NCBI GenBank assembly: GCA_024649995.1 | Contig: JANKMX010000004.1 | Location: forward strand, 1-64,000 | DNA: 64,000 bases | Origin: Gudongella sp. | GTDB taxonomy: Bacteria; Bacillota; Clostridia; Tissierellales; Tissierellaceae | Direction of reading: 5' to 3' | Shown here: piece after piece, positions 32,359 through 42,556 of the stretch | Position numbering within the stretch: the first letter of the stretch is position 1 | How the letters are laid out: each line of letters opens with the position of its first letter | Program-made: the position numbers and the translations under genes | Notes under the pieces: model-generated | What the model saw: the letters and a program-made list of their open reading frames with translations, nothing else | What the model was told of the DNA's origin: nothing | Database searches by the model: none

Positions 32359-33420
32359 GTGGAAAAGAGGATTTATATTTACCTTGCAGCAATAATGACC
32401 ATTACCATGTTTGTTACCCAGTTTATGCTTTCCTTTCTGATCAAGGATTACTACGGGAGTGTCTTAAACCCAGGTGATGTTTCAATTTGGGAGATTTTCC
32501 TTGCAATGATCCCTGCCATGATAGGGATTCTGGTTTTCCTTTTGGTGATACTGTTTGTACTTTCCAGCAGATTGACCCATATGATTCTCGCTCCGATAAA
32601 AAGAGCCACAGACAATATTGAAAGCATCCTGTCAGGGAAAAAGGTACAGGAGGCCTCCATATATCCGGAGGTGAGACCCTTTATACAGACAATTGACCAC
32701 CAGAAGAGACAGATCGACATGGCCATAAATGAGCTGAGAGAGGCGGAGAAGATCCGTCGTGATTTCACTGCAAATGTATCCCATGAATTGAAGACACCCC
32801 TAACCAGCATAAATGGATTTGCGGAGATGATTGCTTCAGGGGCTACAGACAGGGATGATACAATTAAGTTTGCAGGTATAATACACAAGGAAGGAACAAG
32901 GCTGTTGAATCTGATAGAGGATATAATAAGCCTATCAAGGCTTGATGGATCTCAAAAGGATCAAGATTTTGAAGTGGTAAGGATTGACAAACTGGCTGAG
33001 AATATTGTCGAACAACTGAAGTTCAGGGCAAGTGACAAGAATATTGACCTTGACTTCAATGGCAATCCTTCGACCACAAGGGGCAATAGAAGGATGCTTG
33101 AGGATTTGATCTACAATCTTGTTGACAACGGAATAAAGTATACTGATGTTGGAGGCCGGGTGATGATTTCCATCCAGGAGAATTCGGAAGGTGTTTCAAT
33201 TCAGGTTTCTGACACGGGAATTGGAATTCCCAAGGAGGACCAGGCCAGAATATTTGAACGTTTTTACCAGGTGGACAAGAGCCGTTCCAAGAAGGTTGGA
33301 GGTTCTGGACTTGGACTCTCAATAGTCAAGCACATAGTCCAAAGCCATGGTGGAACCATCGGTCTCAAGAGCAGTCCGGGAAATGGCACCTCAATTACTG
33401 TTAATCTGCCCAAATATTAA
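32359..33420 (+). CDS. Sensor histidine kinase (PhoR-like)
   Basis: DFTANVSHELKTPLTSINGFAEM H-box; GSGLGLSIVKHIV. Confidence 0.93.
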   Translation: MEKRIYIYLAAIMTITMFVTQFMLSFLIKDYYGSVLNPGDVSIWEIFLAMIPAMIGILVFLLVILFVLSSRLTHMILAPIKRATDNIESILSGKKVQEASIYPEVRPFIQTIDHQKRQIDMAINELREAEKIRRDFTANVSHELKTPLTSINGFAEMIASGATDRDDTIKFAGIIHKEGTRLLNLIEDIISLSRLDGSQKDQDFEVVRIDKLAENIVEQLKFRASDKNIDLDFNGNPSTTRGNRRMLEDLIYNLVDNGIKYTDVGGRVMISIQENSEGVSIQVSDTGIGIPKEDQARIFERFYQVDKSRSKKVGGSGLGLSIVKHIVQSHGGTIGLKSSPGNGTSITVNLPKY

Positions 33421-33494
33421 TTTAAGTTGAATTCGCCTGCAATAATAATTATTACCGACAAGAATAGATCAATTGTTTTCGTATAATATAATAG

Positions 33495-33530
33495 TAGGGT
33501 ATCTTCCGGTGGTTACCGGAAGATACCCTA
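33495..33530. terminator. Convergent bidirectional terminator
   Basis: Perfect stem gggtatcttccggt-ggtt-accggaagataccc. Confidence 0.75.
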
Positions 33531-33561
33531 CTTAAAATTTACCAATGCTCAAATCCTAAAT

Positions 33562-35088
33562 CTATAGGTCAGATCCCTCTATTGTCTCTTCCAATACAGG
33601 CGTACCCTCTGTTATAAGCTCATCTGCATTCAATGCCTTCAACAGCGAATAGCATGCTGCTAGCATGACAAAGCAGAATGGAAACGCAGCGGCGATGGAG
33701 GCTATCTGCAATGTCGCCAATCCTCCTGCCAGCATCAAGGCTACGGCAACCCCTGACATTACAAGACCCCATAGGATCTTCTTGCTGTTTGAAGGGTCCA
33801 GATCCCCTCCTGAACTAAACATTCCCAATACGAAGGTGGCTGAATTGGCAGAGGTTATAAAGAAGGTTCCCAACAGGAAGGTGGCTATTAGGGAGACAAT
33901 TGTACCTAGTGGATAGTTGCTAAGGACCACAAAAAGTGCCGTCTCCGTGACCTCTGCTGCCTGTGTGGCAATTTCCAACCCAAGGTTAAGCCCCATCCCC
34001 CCAAAAACGGAAAACCATACAAAGGAGCCAAGCGCGGGAGCCACTATTACTCCTATGACAAATTCACGAATGGTACGACCCTTTGATATTCTGGCTATAA
34101 ATGTTCCGACAAATGGTGCCCATGCAATCCACCAAGCCCAGTAGAACACGGTCCACCATCCAAGCCAAGAATTATCTCCAAAGGGATTGAGGGCAAAGCT
34201 GTCGTTGATTACACTACTTAGGTAACGACCAAATCCTCCAACAAATGTATTGACTATTGCAACGGTCGGTCCCACAAAAAGTGCGAGAACAAGCATCAGA
34301 ATTGCAGCCTTGAGGTTTATGTCTCCAAGAAGCTTGATTCCCTTTTCAATACCCGCTACTGCTGTCCAGATAAAGATTACTGTTACAACGGCAACGATGA
34401 TGATTTGAACCGTCATGTTGTTGGGGATGCCGAACATAAAGTTTAAACCCCCATTTATCTGCATGGCACCAAGTCCCAAGGATGTTGCTACTCCTGCCAC
34501 CGTTGCAAATATTGCCAGGATGTCAATGGTTTTTCCTATGGGTCCCTGAACGCCTTTTTCACCGATAAGTGGTGTGAAAATACTGCTGATAAGCCCTGGT
34601 GCACCCTTTCTATACTGGAAATATCCAAGAGCCATTGCCAGAACAGCATAGTTGGCCCAAGGATGAAAGCCCCAGTGAAGAAATGATATCCGCATTGCAA
34701 AGTTTGCAGCCTCTGATGTGCCAGGTTGAACTCCAAGGGGTGCAATAAAATGGTTCAGGGGTTCAGCCGCTCCCCAAAATACAAGTCCAATTCCCATCCC
34801 TGCCCCAAATAGCATGGCAAACCAGGATCCGGTGGAAAATTCAGGAGTTGAATCGTCCGGCCCCAGCTTTATGGCTCCAAACCTGCTAAAGGCAAGATAA
34901 AGGCTGAAAGCCACAAATACAAACATTGAAATCATGTAAAGCCAGCTGAAGTTGTTAACCAGGAAGTTAAATACTCCATTTGCAAGATTCCCAAAGTTTT
35001 CTGGTGCAAATATGCCCCACGCAACTATGGCCAGAGAAAATATTAGTGATATTATAAAGACGTCATTTGATACTTTTTTTTCCTTCAT
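33562..35088 (-). CDS. BCCT family betaine/choline/carnitine transporter
   Basis: GAGMGIGLVFWGAAEPLNHF; FYWAWWIAWAPFVGTFIARISKGRTIREFV. Confidence 0.93.
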   Translation of the reverse strand: MKEKKVSNDVFIISLIFSLAIVAWGIFAPENFGNLANGVFNFLVNNFSWLYMISMFVFVAFSLYLAFSRFGAIKLGPDDSTPEFSTGSWFAMLFGAGMGIGLVFWGAAEPLNHFIAPLGVQPGTSEAANFAMRISFLHWGFHPWANYAVLAMALGYFQYRKGAPGLISSIFTPLIGEKGVQGPIGKTIDILAIFATVAGVATSLGLGAMQINGGLNFMFGIPNNMTVQIIIVAVVTVIFIWTAVAGIEKGIKLLGDINLKAAILMLVLALFVGPTVAIVNTFVGGFGRYLSSVINDSFALNPFGDNSWLGWWTVFYWAWWIAWAPFVGTFIARISKGRTIREFVIGVIVAPALGSFVWFSVFGGMGLNLGLEIATQAAEVTETALFVVLSNYPLGTIVSLIATFLLGTFFITSANSATFVLGMFSSGGDLDPSNSKKILWGLVMSGVAVALMLAGGLATLQIASIAAAFPFCFVMLAACYSLLKALNADELITEGTPVLEETIEGSDL

Positions 35089-35132
35089 CGAGTATACACT
35101 CCTTTTATATCGACTATGGCTCAATATATACC

Positions 35133-35171
35133 TTTGCCGCAGATGGACAGATTATCCTATTCTGCGGCAAA
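35133..35171. terminator. Hairpin between grd and BCCT genes
   Basis: tttgccgcaga..tctgcggcaaa inverted repeat. Confidence 0.5.
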
Positions 35172-35196
35172 ATTTAAACTTTCTTTCCTATGTCAA

Positions 35197-36531
35197 CTAT
35201 ATCTTGGTCTTGAATAAGGTTGGCTCAGTTATTTCTTCAGTCAATGCATCCAAAGCCACTCCAACTCTGTGATAACGTAGCTTATACTGAACATCCAATG
35301 GTGTGGATGGGTCGCCCAAAGGATAAGGGATTGAGATGGTTGGAACCATCTTATTTACACCTACACTGTTGGCAACAGGAATCAGGTTAGCCATCAATAC
35401 TACAGGAATGCCTGATTTTTCTATTTCTCTTAGCATCGTTGACCCGCAACGAGTACAGGTGCCTCAGGTTGAGACAAGTAGTACTCCGTCAACTCCGGCT
35501 TCATTTAGCTCTGCAGCAATTTCCATTCCCATTCTTGCCGCTTCCTTCTGAGTGGTTCCCGTACCCACTGTGGAGTAGAAGTACTTGTATAGTGCCTTGA
35601 TTTTTCCTTCCTTCTCATATTGTCTCATGGCATCCAGAGGTACTATTACATCAGGATCAGCATTTGCAGCCATAGGGTCAAAGCCAGCATGGATTGTCTG
35701 ATATTCGCCAGCTTTCAGGTCATCCTTGTCGGAAATGTCATACTTGCCCCATTTTGTTGCAGATGCAGACTGAATTCTGTCAGGGTTTCCAACTGGGACG
35801 ATTCCACCTGAAGTTACTATTGCGATTGTAGCTTCTGATAGCTTCTCCTTGGGCACTGGAGGTGCCACTGGAACCAGGTCAGTTGCTGGAACCGGTAATT
35901 CCGTCTCAAATGGTTCGCCACTGATTTTTTTCAACAGCATGTCAATAACACGCTCAGTTGCTGGAACTGGAGGATTGAGGAAGAATTGCTTTCTTTTCCC
36001 TCTTCCAAAGTATCCCTCATCAGCCGCTGTGGTTATCTCTTCACCATTGGCCAATTTTTTGGCAAAATCAGCCATGGCTTTAATGTCTTTTCTCATTGCT
36101 GCAGCACTTGCTCCACCCTTGAAAATGAACATGTCCTTGCGGAACATCTCAACTCCTGGGTTTTCTTCATCCATTGATGTGATAACAACCGCTTCAGGGA
36201 ACATTCTCTGAACAGCACGTCCAGCATGTCCGCAGGCAGCACCGTAACGACCTGCCCTAAAGGCTGGTCCGGCAAAGAAAAAGTCCACTTCCTTATCCTC
36301 AAGAAAACCTTTAATGGCCTCAATAGCTTCTTCCTGATTGGATCCCATGAAGTTGTCACCACATATGATAGTATGGGTTACCTGGAAATCATCTCCCAAC
36401 TGCTTTTGTAGTTCAAGGGCTGGTCCAACCAAACCTTCCCTGATTTCAGGGGCGTGATCAGCCATTTCTTCTCCTCCGACCTGTCCAAAAAACTGATTCA
36501 GATATATAATCGCCTTTTTCACTTTACACAC
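35197..36531 (-). CDS. Betaine/sarcosine-type reductase component B, selenocysteine subunit (GrdH/GrdF/GrdB-like); in-frame TGA decoded as Sec
   Basis: ORFs 35464..36531 and 35197..35436 are in the same frame, separated only by TGA at 35464-35466; joined sequence VLLVST-U-GTCTRCGSTMLREIEKSGIP. Confidence 0.93.
35437..35451 (-). promoter_or_regulatory. Putative bacterial SECIS hairpin (grd)
   Basis: CGUUG-CGGGU-CAACG, loop starts 17 nt after the UGA, G at loop position 2. Confidence 0.7.
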
Positions 36532-36536
36532 ACCTC

Positions 36537-37862
36537 CTAATACTCAACCATTGTCTTTGTTGACCAGCCAACAACCTGATCTCCGCAGAACATGGCATTG
36601 TTTTCCATAATAATTGATCCGTCCTCACGAACTGATGAGCCTAGAATTGCATCATTGTCCCATCCGCCTGAAAGACCGTCACGTGCCAGGGATTCCAATT
36701 CTCCAATTACAACAGGCATTGGAGGAAGCTCTATCATCTCTGATACGTTACCGGTGGATACCATAGCATCAGCCTTGGCATCCATTGAGACCAATGGTTG
36801 AGATGCTCCGTCTCTACCAGTACATTCGTTTGACAATCCAACAGTTTTTATTCCCTCATTTTCAAGAGCCACCAAACAAGCAGTATAGTCTGCATCAGGG
36901 TTACCATAGCCCTCTTCAGCAACTATTGCAGCGTCTGCACCCAGATTTTTAGCTATTGAAGCTACAAACAATGCAGCTCTTTCTTTCTGCTCCAAAGCAA
37001 CATTCAGATTAGACATGATCACTCCAAGGAAGTTAACCGTTTTCCCATGCTCCTTATACAGGCGCTTGATCATGGGGTAATTCTGAAAGTCGTAGGTGGA
37101 CCACTTTGATGAACAAGGCATGAATGAACCTGAGATAATGCAGCCATCCAAAACCTCATTGGGGTGCATGAAGGTAGGAAGCATTCTGTTTGCATCCCAT
37201 CCATACACTAGGTCATTGTAACCAAGCTCCTCCATCTGTGATTGTGGTTGAAGCACCATAACAACGTTTGGCAGCTTGTCCTCTTCTTCGCTTCTCTTGG
37301 TAACTGGTGCAAGCTCATAGGTTTCAACCTCATCAGGATTCAGCTCTGCCACAGTCTTTCCAAGGTATTCCGCCAGGCGCATGCCTGCCCATCTAAGAGC
37401 GTGATTTTTCTTTTGTTGTTCACGCTGCTCCTTCAATTCATCTGTGTCCGCTACCAGGCAAACGTTTATCAATTGGGAATAATAGGTATATTTAGCGCCT
37501 TCGCCACCCATATCAATTAAGCCGTCCTGGAATCCACCCCAGTGTTTTCCAACTGCCAGAACACTCATGTTCTTAAGTGCTAATGTTCGTCCATTACCAG
37601 TTTTCATCAGGTCTCCTGTAACCCCTGGGAAAACAGGACCACCACCAACACGGAAACGGGGCTCAATAGCTTCCTTGACTGGTACAATTCTTACCATATC
37701 GCCAGGTCTTACAATAACCAGGTCCGCTTCTGTAATGTGTTCATCTTCTCGTACCACCTGCAGTGCCTCTTCTTTGTTTATGGTTAGAATACCATCCCTG
37801 TAGGCGGTTTCATCACCAAAAACAATGTCCTTGACGTAAAAGTTACCCAACTCCAATTTCAT
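36537..37862 (-). CDS. Betaine/sarcosine-type reductase component B proprotein (GrdI/GrdG/GrdE-like)
   Basis: MKLELGNFYVKDIVFGDETAYRDGIL; EEGYGNPDADY; NECTGRDGASQPLV; adjacent to the Sec subunit. Confidence 0.92.
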   Translation of the reverse strand: MKLELGNFYVKDIVFGDETAYRDGILTINKEEALQVVREDEHITEADLVIVRPGDMVRIVPVKEAIEPRFRVGGGPVFPGVTGDLMKTGNGRTLALKNMSVLAVGKHWGGFQDGLIDMGGEGAKYTYYSQLINVCLVADTDELKEQREQQKKNHALRWAGMRLAEYLGKTVAELNPDEVETYELAPVTKRSEEEDKLPNVVMVLQPQSQMEELGYNDLVYGWDANRMLPTFMHPNEVLDGCIISGSFMPCSSKWSTYDFQNYPMIKRLYKEHGKTVNFLGVIMSNLNVALEQKERAALFVASIAKNLGADAAIVAEEGYGNPDADYTACLVALENEGIKTVGLSNECTGRDGASQPLVSMDAKADAMVSTGNVSEMIELPPMPVVIGELESLARDGLSGGWDNDAILGSSVREDGSIIMENNAMFCGDQVVGWSTKTMVEY

Positions 37863-38019
37863 ACCTTTGACACTCCCTTCTTTCTGGAAAAAAGTATATT
37901 GCCTTTCTTGACAAAATAATATCATATATGGTCATGAAATGTAAACATGTTTATTTATTAATCGCGATTATTTTTTTAGAAATTTCTGAACTTGTCTTTT
38001 ATCTCCTCCATTTGTTATA

Positions 38020-38739
38020 ATGATGAGAGAAAATTACAGAAAAGTGGTGTGTAAATTGATCAACCCAACCAAGAAACTCATACAGAAAAGGCGAATCATG
38101 GGCTACTTTATTGAAGCAGCCACTCAAATCATAGACGAGGAAGGCATTGAGGGAATAACAACACGAAAGGTTGCTGACATAGCAGGCTACAACATATCCA
38201 CCATGTACAACTATTTTGAGAATCTGGATCACCTGATTTTCTTTGCACTGTTGAAGCACCTTAAGGATTATCTCCTTCATCTCAAGGATTACATCAAGGA
38301 TGCCAAGAACGCCCAAGAGAGATATTTTCTTATCTGGGAACTCTTCTGCAGCCAATCCTTTAAACAGCCCTGGGTTTATGATACCCTGTTTTTTAGACAG
38401 TTCAGTACACCCTATAATCATATGATGCCGGAATACTACAGTCTCTTTCCCGAGGAAATGGAGGATTTTGGCAATGAACTCCATCCCATGCTTCTAAATC
38501 CAAACTTGAGCCAGAGAAACATGGTCTTGCTTAAGAATTGTTCAAGGGAGGGCTTTCTTAAAGAGGATGTGCTTGAGGAACTGAATGAGATGACACTACT
38601 GATCTATCAGAGCATGCTGCAGAGGCTTCTTAATAAGCAGGTTGAGTATACTTCAGAAGAGGCCACCAGTCGTACGATTAATTATATCAAGAAATGCTTC
38701 AAGGCATACAATGATTGTATGCCCTTAGAGATTGATTAA
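38020..38739 (+). CDS. TetR family transcriptional regulator
   Basis: IEGITTRKVADIAGYNISTMYNYFENLDHLIFFAL HTH. Confidence 0.85.
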   Translation: MMRENYRKVVCKLINPTKKLIQKRRIMGYFIEAATQIIDEEGIEGITTRKVADIAGYNISTMYNYFENLDHLIFFALLKHLKDYLLHLKDYIKDAKNAQERYFLIWELFCSQSFKQPWVYDTLFFRQFSTPYNHMMPEYYSLFPEEMEDFGNELHPMLLNPNLSQRNMVLLKNCSREGFLKEDVLEELNEMTLLIYQSMLQRLLNKQVEYTSEEATSRTINYIKKCFKAYNDCMPLEID

Positions 38740-38829
38740 TCTGTAATTGTGGCCCATAGTAAGTTGATACATGGATACTCATAATGATAGCTCTAGAGCT
38801 TTTCATTGGAGAGGATGTAATGGAGAGTT

Positions 38830-39261
38830 TTAGCCTTTGGACATCCTGTCCCCATCCATCCCGGTTACTACATTGTCTCTTATATAGAGTGTTATTTTAT
38901 AACCCCTGGCAAAGGAAAGCTGGCCCCTGGAGTGTACGCTGCCTATTTGGTCTATGATATCCTGGGACTCTTTTTTCCCAATTCCTTTAACCGCCCATAT
39001 GATTTTCTTGTCCTTCCATGCCCTGTGGAAAAGCTCCAGATGGATCTTTTCTTTATCCACAGGGATCCTGTTTTTTTTGTACTTGTTGCACAGTCTGCAG
39101 CAGGATACAAGATTGAAATAGTCGTCTGTACCGCCTTCCGAGCGAGGTTCATAGTGGTCCAGGGTCATCTGCCCCGGCTTGAGAGGTTTTCCACAGTAGA
39201 AGCATTTCTGACCATCCCTTAAATATATATATCGTTTATCCAGAACCTTTCTCTTTACCAT
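38830..39261 (-). CDS. HNH endonuclease
   Basis: CFYCGKPLKPGQMTLDHYEPRSEGGTDDYFNLVSCCRLCNKYK. Confidence 0.9.
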   Translation of the reverse strand: MVKRKVLDKRYIYLRDGQKCFYCGKPLKPGQMTLDHYEPRSEGGTDDYFNLVSCCRLCNKYKKNRIPVDKEKIHLELFHRAWKDKKIIWAVKGIGKKESQDIIDQIGSVHSRGQLSFARGYKITLYIRDNVVTGMDGDRMSKG

Positions 39262-39276
39262 AATAATTCACCTCAA

Positions 39277-39305
39277 AAAAATACCCCGGAAATAAATCTC
39301 CGGGG
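39277..39305 (-). terminator. Aminotransferase terminator
   Basis: ccccggagatttatttccgggg followed by T-rich tract on the minus strand. Confidence 0.7.
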
Positions 39306-39312
39306 TTTTGTC

Positions 39313-40506
39313 CTACTTCATCGCTTCCTTTATTACACCTGCAAGTAACTTCATTCCTTCTACAATCTTATCGTCCTCCATTGCAGAATAGTTAAGTCTC
39401 ATGCTGTTTTCATGACCGCCATTTGCGTAGAATGACCCTCCTGGAACAAAGGCCACTTTCTTCTCAAGTGCCTTTGCAGCAAGATCTCTTGTGTTGATGC
39501 GCTCTGGCAGAGTAACCCAAGTGAACAATCCACCTTCAGGTATTGTAAATTTAACTTCCTCAGGGAACTCTTCCTTCATAACATTGATCATCAGGTCTCT
39601 TCTTCTCAGATAGACCTCCTTGATCTTTTCTATGTGCTTCTCAATGTCATATTTCTCAAGGAACATTGCAACTTCCATCTGTGATATTGTGCTTGATTGC
39701 AGGTCTGCTCCCTGCTTCATAAGTACGTACTTGTTGAGTATCTCTGATGATGCTGCAATCCAACCAAGTCTGAACCCTGGACACAGTATCTTTGAGAATG
39801 TTCCAAGGTAGATTACTCTTCCCTCTGTATCATAGTGCTTGATTGAAGGAAGCAGCTCGCCTTCAAATCTTAGTTCTCCATATGGATTATCTTCTATTAT
39901 CGCAACGTCATACTTGTTTCCAAGCTCAACCAGCTTCTTTCTCTTTTCCACAGACCATGTTTTTCCTGATGGGTTCTGGAAATCTGGTATTACATAGATA
40001 AACTTTACATTTGAGCCTGTCTTAAGGGCCTCTTCAAGCTCTTCCATATTCATTCCGTCATCCTCAAGCTCTATGTCGATAAAGCTTGGCTCGTATGCCT
40101 TGAATGCATTGATTGCTCCAAGATAGCTTGGCTTTTCTAGTATTATTGTATCTCCCGGGTTAATGAACAGCTTTGCTGAAAAATCAAGTCCCTGCTGTGA
40201 ACCGCTTGTTACAAGGATATCCTTTGCCTCCACAAAGGCTTGCATCTTTTCCATTCTTTTTGCTATTGCAGTTCTAAGTGGCTGATAGCCTTCTGTAGGA
40301 CCGTACTGAAGGGCCTGTGATCCCTTCTCTTCGATCACCTGCTTTGATACTGCTATCATTTCCTCCACTGGAAACAGCTCTGGAGCAGGAAATCCTCCCC
40401 CAAATGAAATAATCCCAGGTTGAGCAGCGACCTTTAAAAGCTCTCTAATCTCTGAGGCTTTCATATTGCTCATTCTTTTTGCGTATTGCAAATTCATAAG
40501 TAACAC
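39313..40506 (-). CDS. PLP-dependent aminotransferase class I/II (2-aminoadipate/MocR-type)
   Basis: TSGSQQGLDFSAKLFINPGDTI; GTFSKILCPGFRLGW. Confidence 0.9.
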   Translation of the reverse strand: MLLMNLQYAKRMSNMKASEIRELLKVAAQPGIISFGGGFPAPELFPVEEMIAVSKQVIEEKGSQALQYGPTEGYQPLRTAIAKRMEKMQAFVEAKDILVTSGSQQGLDFSAKLFINPGDTIILEKPSYLGAINAFKAYEPSFIDIELEDDGMNMEELEEALKTGSNVKFIYVIPDFQNPSGKTWSVEKRKKLVELGNKYDVAIIEDNPYGELRFEGELLPSIKHYDTEGRVIYLGTFSKILCPGFRLGWIAASSEILNKYVLMKQGADLQSSTISQMEVAMFLEKYDIEKHIEKIKEVYLRRRDLMINVMKEEFPEEVKFTIPEGGLFTWVTLPERINTRDLAAKALEKKVAFVPGGSFYANGGHENSMRLNYSAMEDDKIVEGMKLLAGVIKEAMK

Positions 40507-40582
40507 CTCCGTTTATTCTTCGGAAAACCTTTTCCCCTATTACTTCTAGTTTACACTTTCTTAATCTGATTGTCCAGAGCAT

Positions 40583-41641
40583 TTAGAGAACCAGCTCCGC
40601 TTTCTCTCCATCCTTGAAATACCTGTGAAGGTCATAGGCTGAAAAGATGCCTCTGTCAGTTACAACTCCACTGACAAGATGAGGGGGCGTTGCATCAAAG
40701 GATGGATAATATCCATGGACCCCCTCCATAGCTGTTCTCACTCCCATTGCCTGGAGAACAAATTCAGGGTCCCTTTCCTCTATTGTAACCGTATCTATTG
40801 TCTCGTGTCCCTTGTCGGGTATCCCGGTTACAAAATACGGAATTCCAAGATGCTTGGCAACTATTGCTATCTGGTAGGTTCCAATCTTGTTCACTATGTG
40901 GCCGTCCAGGCATATTGCATCAGCAGCCGATGTGAAAAGGTCCACCTTCTTTTTCTCCATAACATAGGCTGGCATGTTGTCTGTGATTACAGTTGTATGG
41001 AAGCCCTGGTCCTGGGCAACGCTTGCCGTAAGCCTGGCACCCTGAAAATATGGTCTGGTCTCAGGGCATATCACCTTGATATCCTTGTTTCTTTCCTTTG
41101 CCTCCCTTAGCATCAGACCCACAATTGTCTCTCCGAAGCATTGGGTCATGATAGTTCCCTTGTCTGGAAAGAGATCCACAAGGTTAACTGCCACCCTGCC
41201 GATCCTTCTATAGCGGTTGTCCGTGTGATCTACAGTATGTGAAAAGATTGCCTCATCAACCCTTTTGCCTTCTTTCATTGCCCTTTCAGCAGCCTCAAGA
41301 CAGCCCTCCACTATTATTCTCATCCTTTTGGTGGTGGTAGGCCTTGCTGTAGCAATTGTATCTGCAGCCTTTTTCAGGTACTCCACCTGGTCCTCTTCCT
41401 TCATATCCCTGGCCTCATAGGCAGCCAGGGCCATTCCCATACCAGCTGCGGTGTAGGGTCCTGCGCTTTGGGTCACCATATCAGTTATTGCCTGGGCAAC
41501 CTCCTGGTGATTGTTGCAGACCTCATACCTAACCGTGGTGGGATAAACTCTCCTATCAAGAATCTTGACCTTGCCATCCTCATACCAAGCAACATTCTCA
41601 TATCGGAGCATAAAAGCCAGGTCCCTGTCTTGTCTTTCCAT
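40583..41641 (-). CDS. MtnA/eIF2B-like sugar-phosphate isomerase
   Basis: CPETRPYFQGARLTA, VITDNMPAYVM, NKIGTYQIAIVAKHLGIPY. Confidence 0.85.
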   Translation of the reverse strand: MERQDRDLAFMLRYENVAWYEDGKVKILDRRVYPTTVRYEVCNNHQEVAQAITDMVTQSAGPYTAAGMGMALAAYEARDMKEEDQVEYLKKAADTIATARPTTTKRMRIIVEGCLEAAERAMKEGKRVDEAIFSHTVDHTDNRYRRIGRVAVNLVDLFPDKGTIMTQCFGETIVGLMLREAKERNKDIKVICPETRPYFQGARLTASVAQDQGFHTTVITDNMPAYVMEKKKVDLFTSAADAICLDGHIVNKIGTYQIAIVAKHLGIPYFVTGIPDKGHETIDTVTIEERDPEFVLQAMGVRTAMEGVHGYYPSFDATPPHLVSGVVTDRGIFSAYDLHRYFKDGEKAELVL

Positions 41642-41651
41642 CCTGCACCTC

Positions 41652-42473
41652 CTAAATTTCTTTGATTATCTCCTTTATCAGCCTTTCAACCTTTTCCTCG
41701 GATTTTTCTCCGATCTCGTTTACCTCCTGGGTTGTTACCGGATCTCCCGTTATACCTGCAGCCATGTTTGATATCAGGGATATACCCAGCACCTTGATTC
41801 CACAATGGGCAGCGGTTATGGCCTCGGTTACTGTGGACATGCCAACCGCATCCCCTCCCAGAATCCTCATTGCCCTGATTTCAGCTGGAGTCTCAAACTG
41901 AGGTCCTGAAGCATAGAAGTAGACACCCTCCTTAAGCTGGATGTTTTCCTTTTCACCGATTCTTTTTGCAAGGTCTCTAAGGTCCCTTGTGTACATGTTT
42001 GAGACATCAAAAAATCTTGGTCCAAGCTCGGGGATATTATGACCCCTTACAGGACTCTGCCCCTGAAGCTTTATATGATCATTTATTAGCATGATGTCCC
42101 CTGGAGCCATGTCCATATTTATAGCTCCAGCTGCGTTTGTCAGTATCAAGGTTTCAACTCCCAGCAGCCTGAACACCCTAATTGGTACAGCCAGCCTTTC
42201 AAAGTCATACCCTTCATAATGGTGAAAACGTCCACTCATGCAGATAACCCTTTTCTCACCCAAATTCCCAACAATTAGCTTTCCAGCATGACTCTCAACT
42301 GTTGAGAGAAGGAAGTTGGGAATCTCCTTGTAGTCGATTATTACCGGATCCTTGATCTTTTCCGCCAGTCCTCCAAGGCTTGATCCCAAAACCAATCCAA
42401 ACCGGACCTCTCCTCCAATTCTTTCCTTTATGTAGTCAGCTGCCTTCTTGTAGTATCCGTAAGCATACCTCAT
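41652..42473 (-). CDS. Purine-nucleoside phosphorylase (trimeric type)
   Basis: GLVLGSSLGGLAEKI, SGRFHHYEGY, LTNAAGAIN, VGMSTVTEAI. Confidence 0.92.
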   Translation of the reverse strand: MRYAYGYYKKAADYIKERIGGEVRFGLVLGSSLGGLAEKIKDPVIIDYKEIPNFLLSTVESHAGKLIVGNLGEKRVICMSGRFHHYEGYDFERLAVPIRVFRLLGVETLILTNAAGAINMDMAPGDIMLINDHIKLQGQSPVRGHNIPELGPRFFDVSNMYTRDLRDLAKRIGEKENIQLKEGVYFYASGPQFETPAEIRAMRILGGDAVGMSTVTEAITAAHCGIKVLGISLISNMAAGITGDPVTTQEVNEIGEKSEEKVERLIKEIIKEI

Positions 42474-42556
42474 TAATTTCCCTCCCTGAATTAATATACT
42501 TAAAGTATATCAGATTCGCCCTAGAAAAATAAGGGCCCAAAATGAGGCCCCTATTA

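Noticed and set aside
35437-35466. Frameshift/pseudogene explanation for the split grd gene
   Set aside because: The frame is continuous and the only interruption is UGA at the known Sec position of the GrdB/F/H family.
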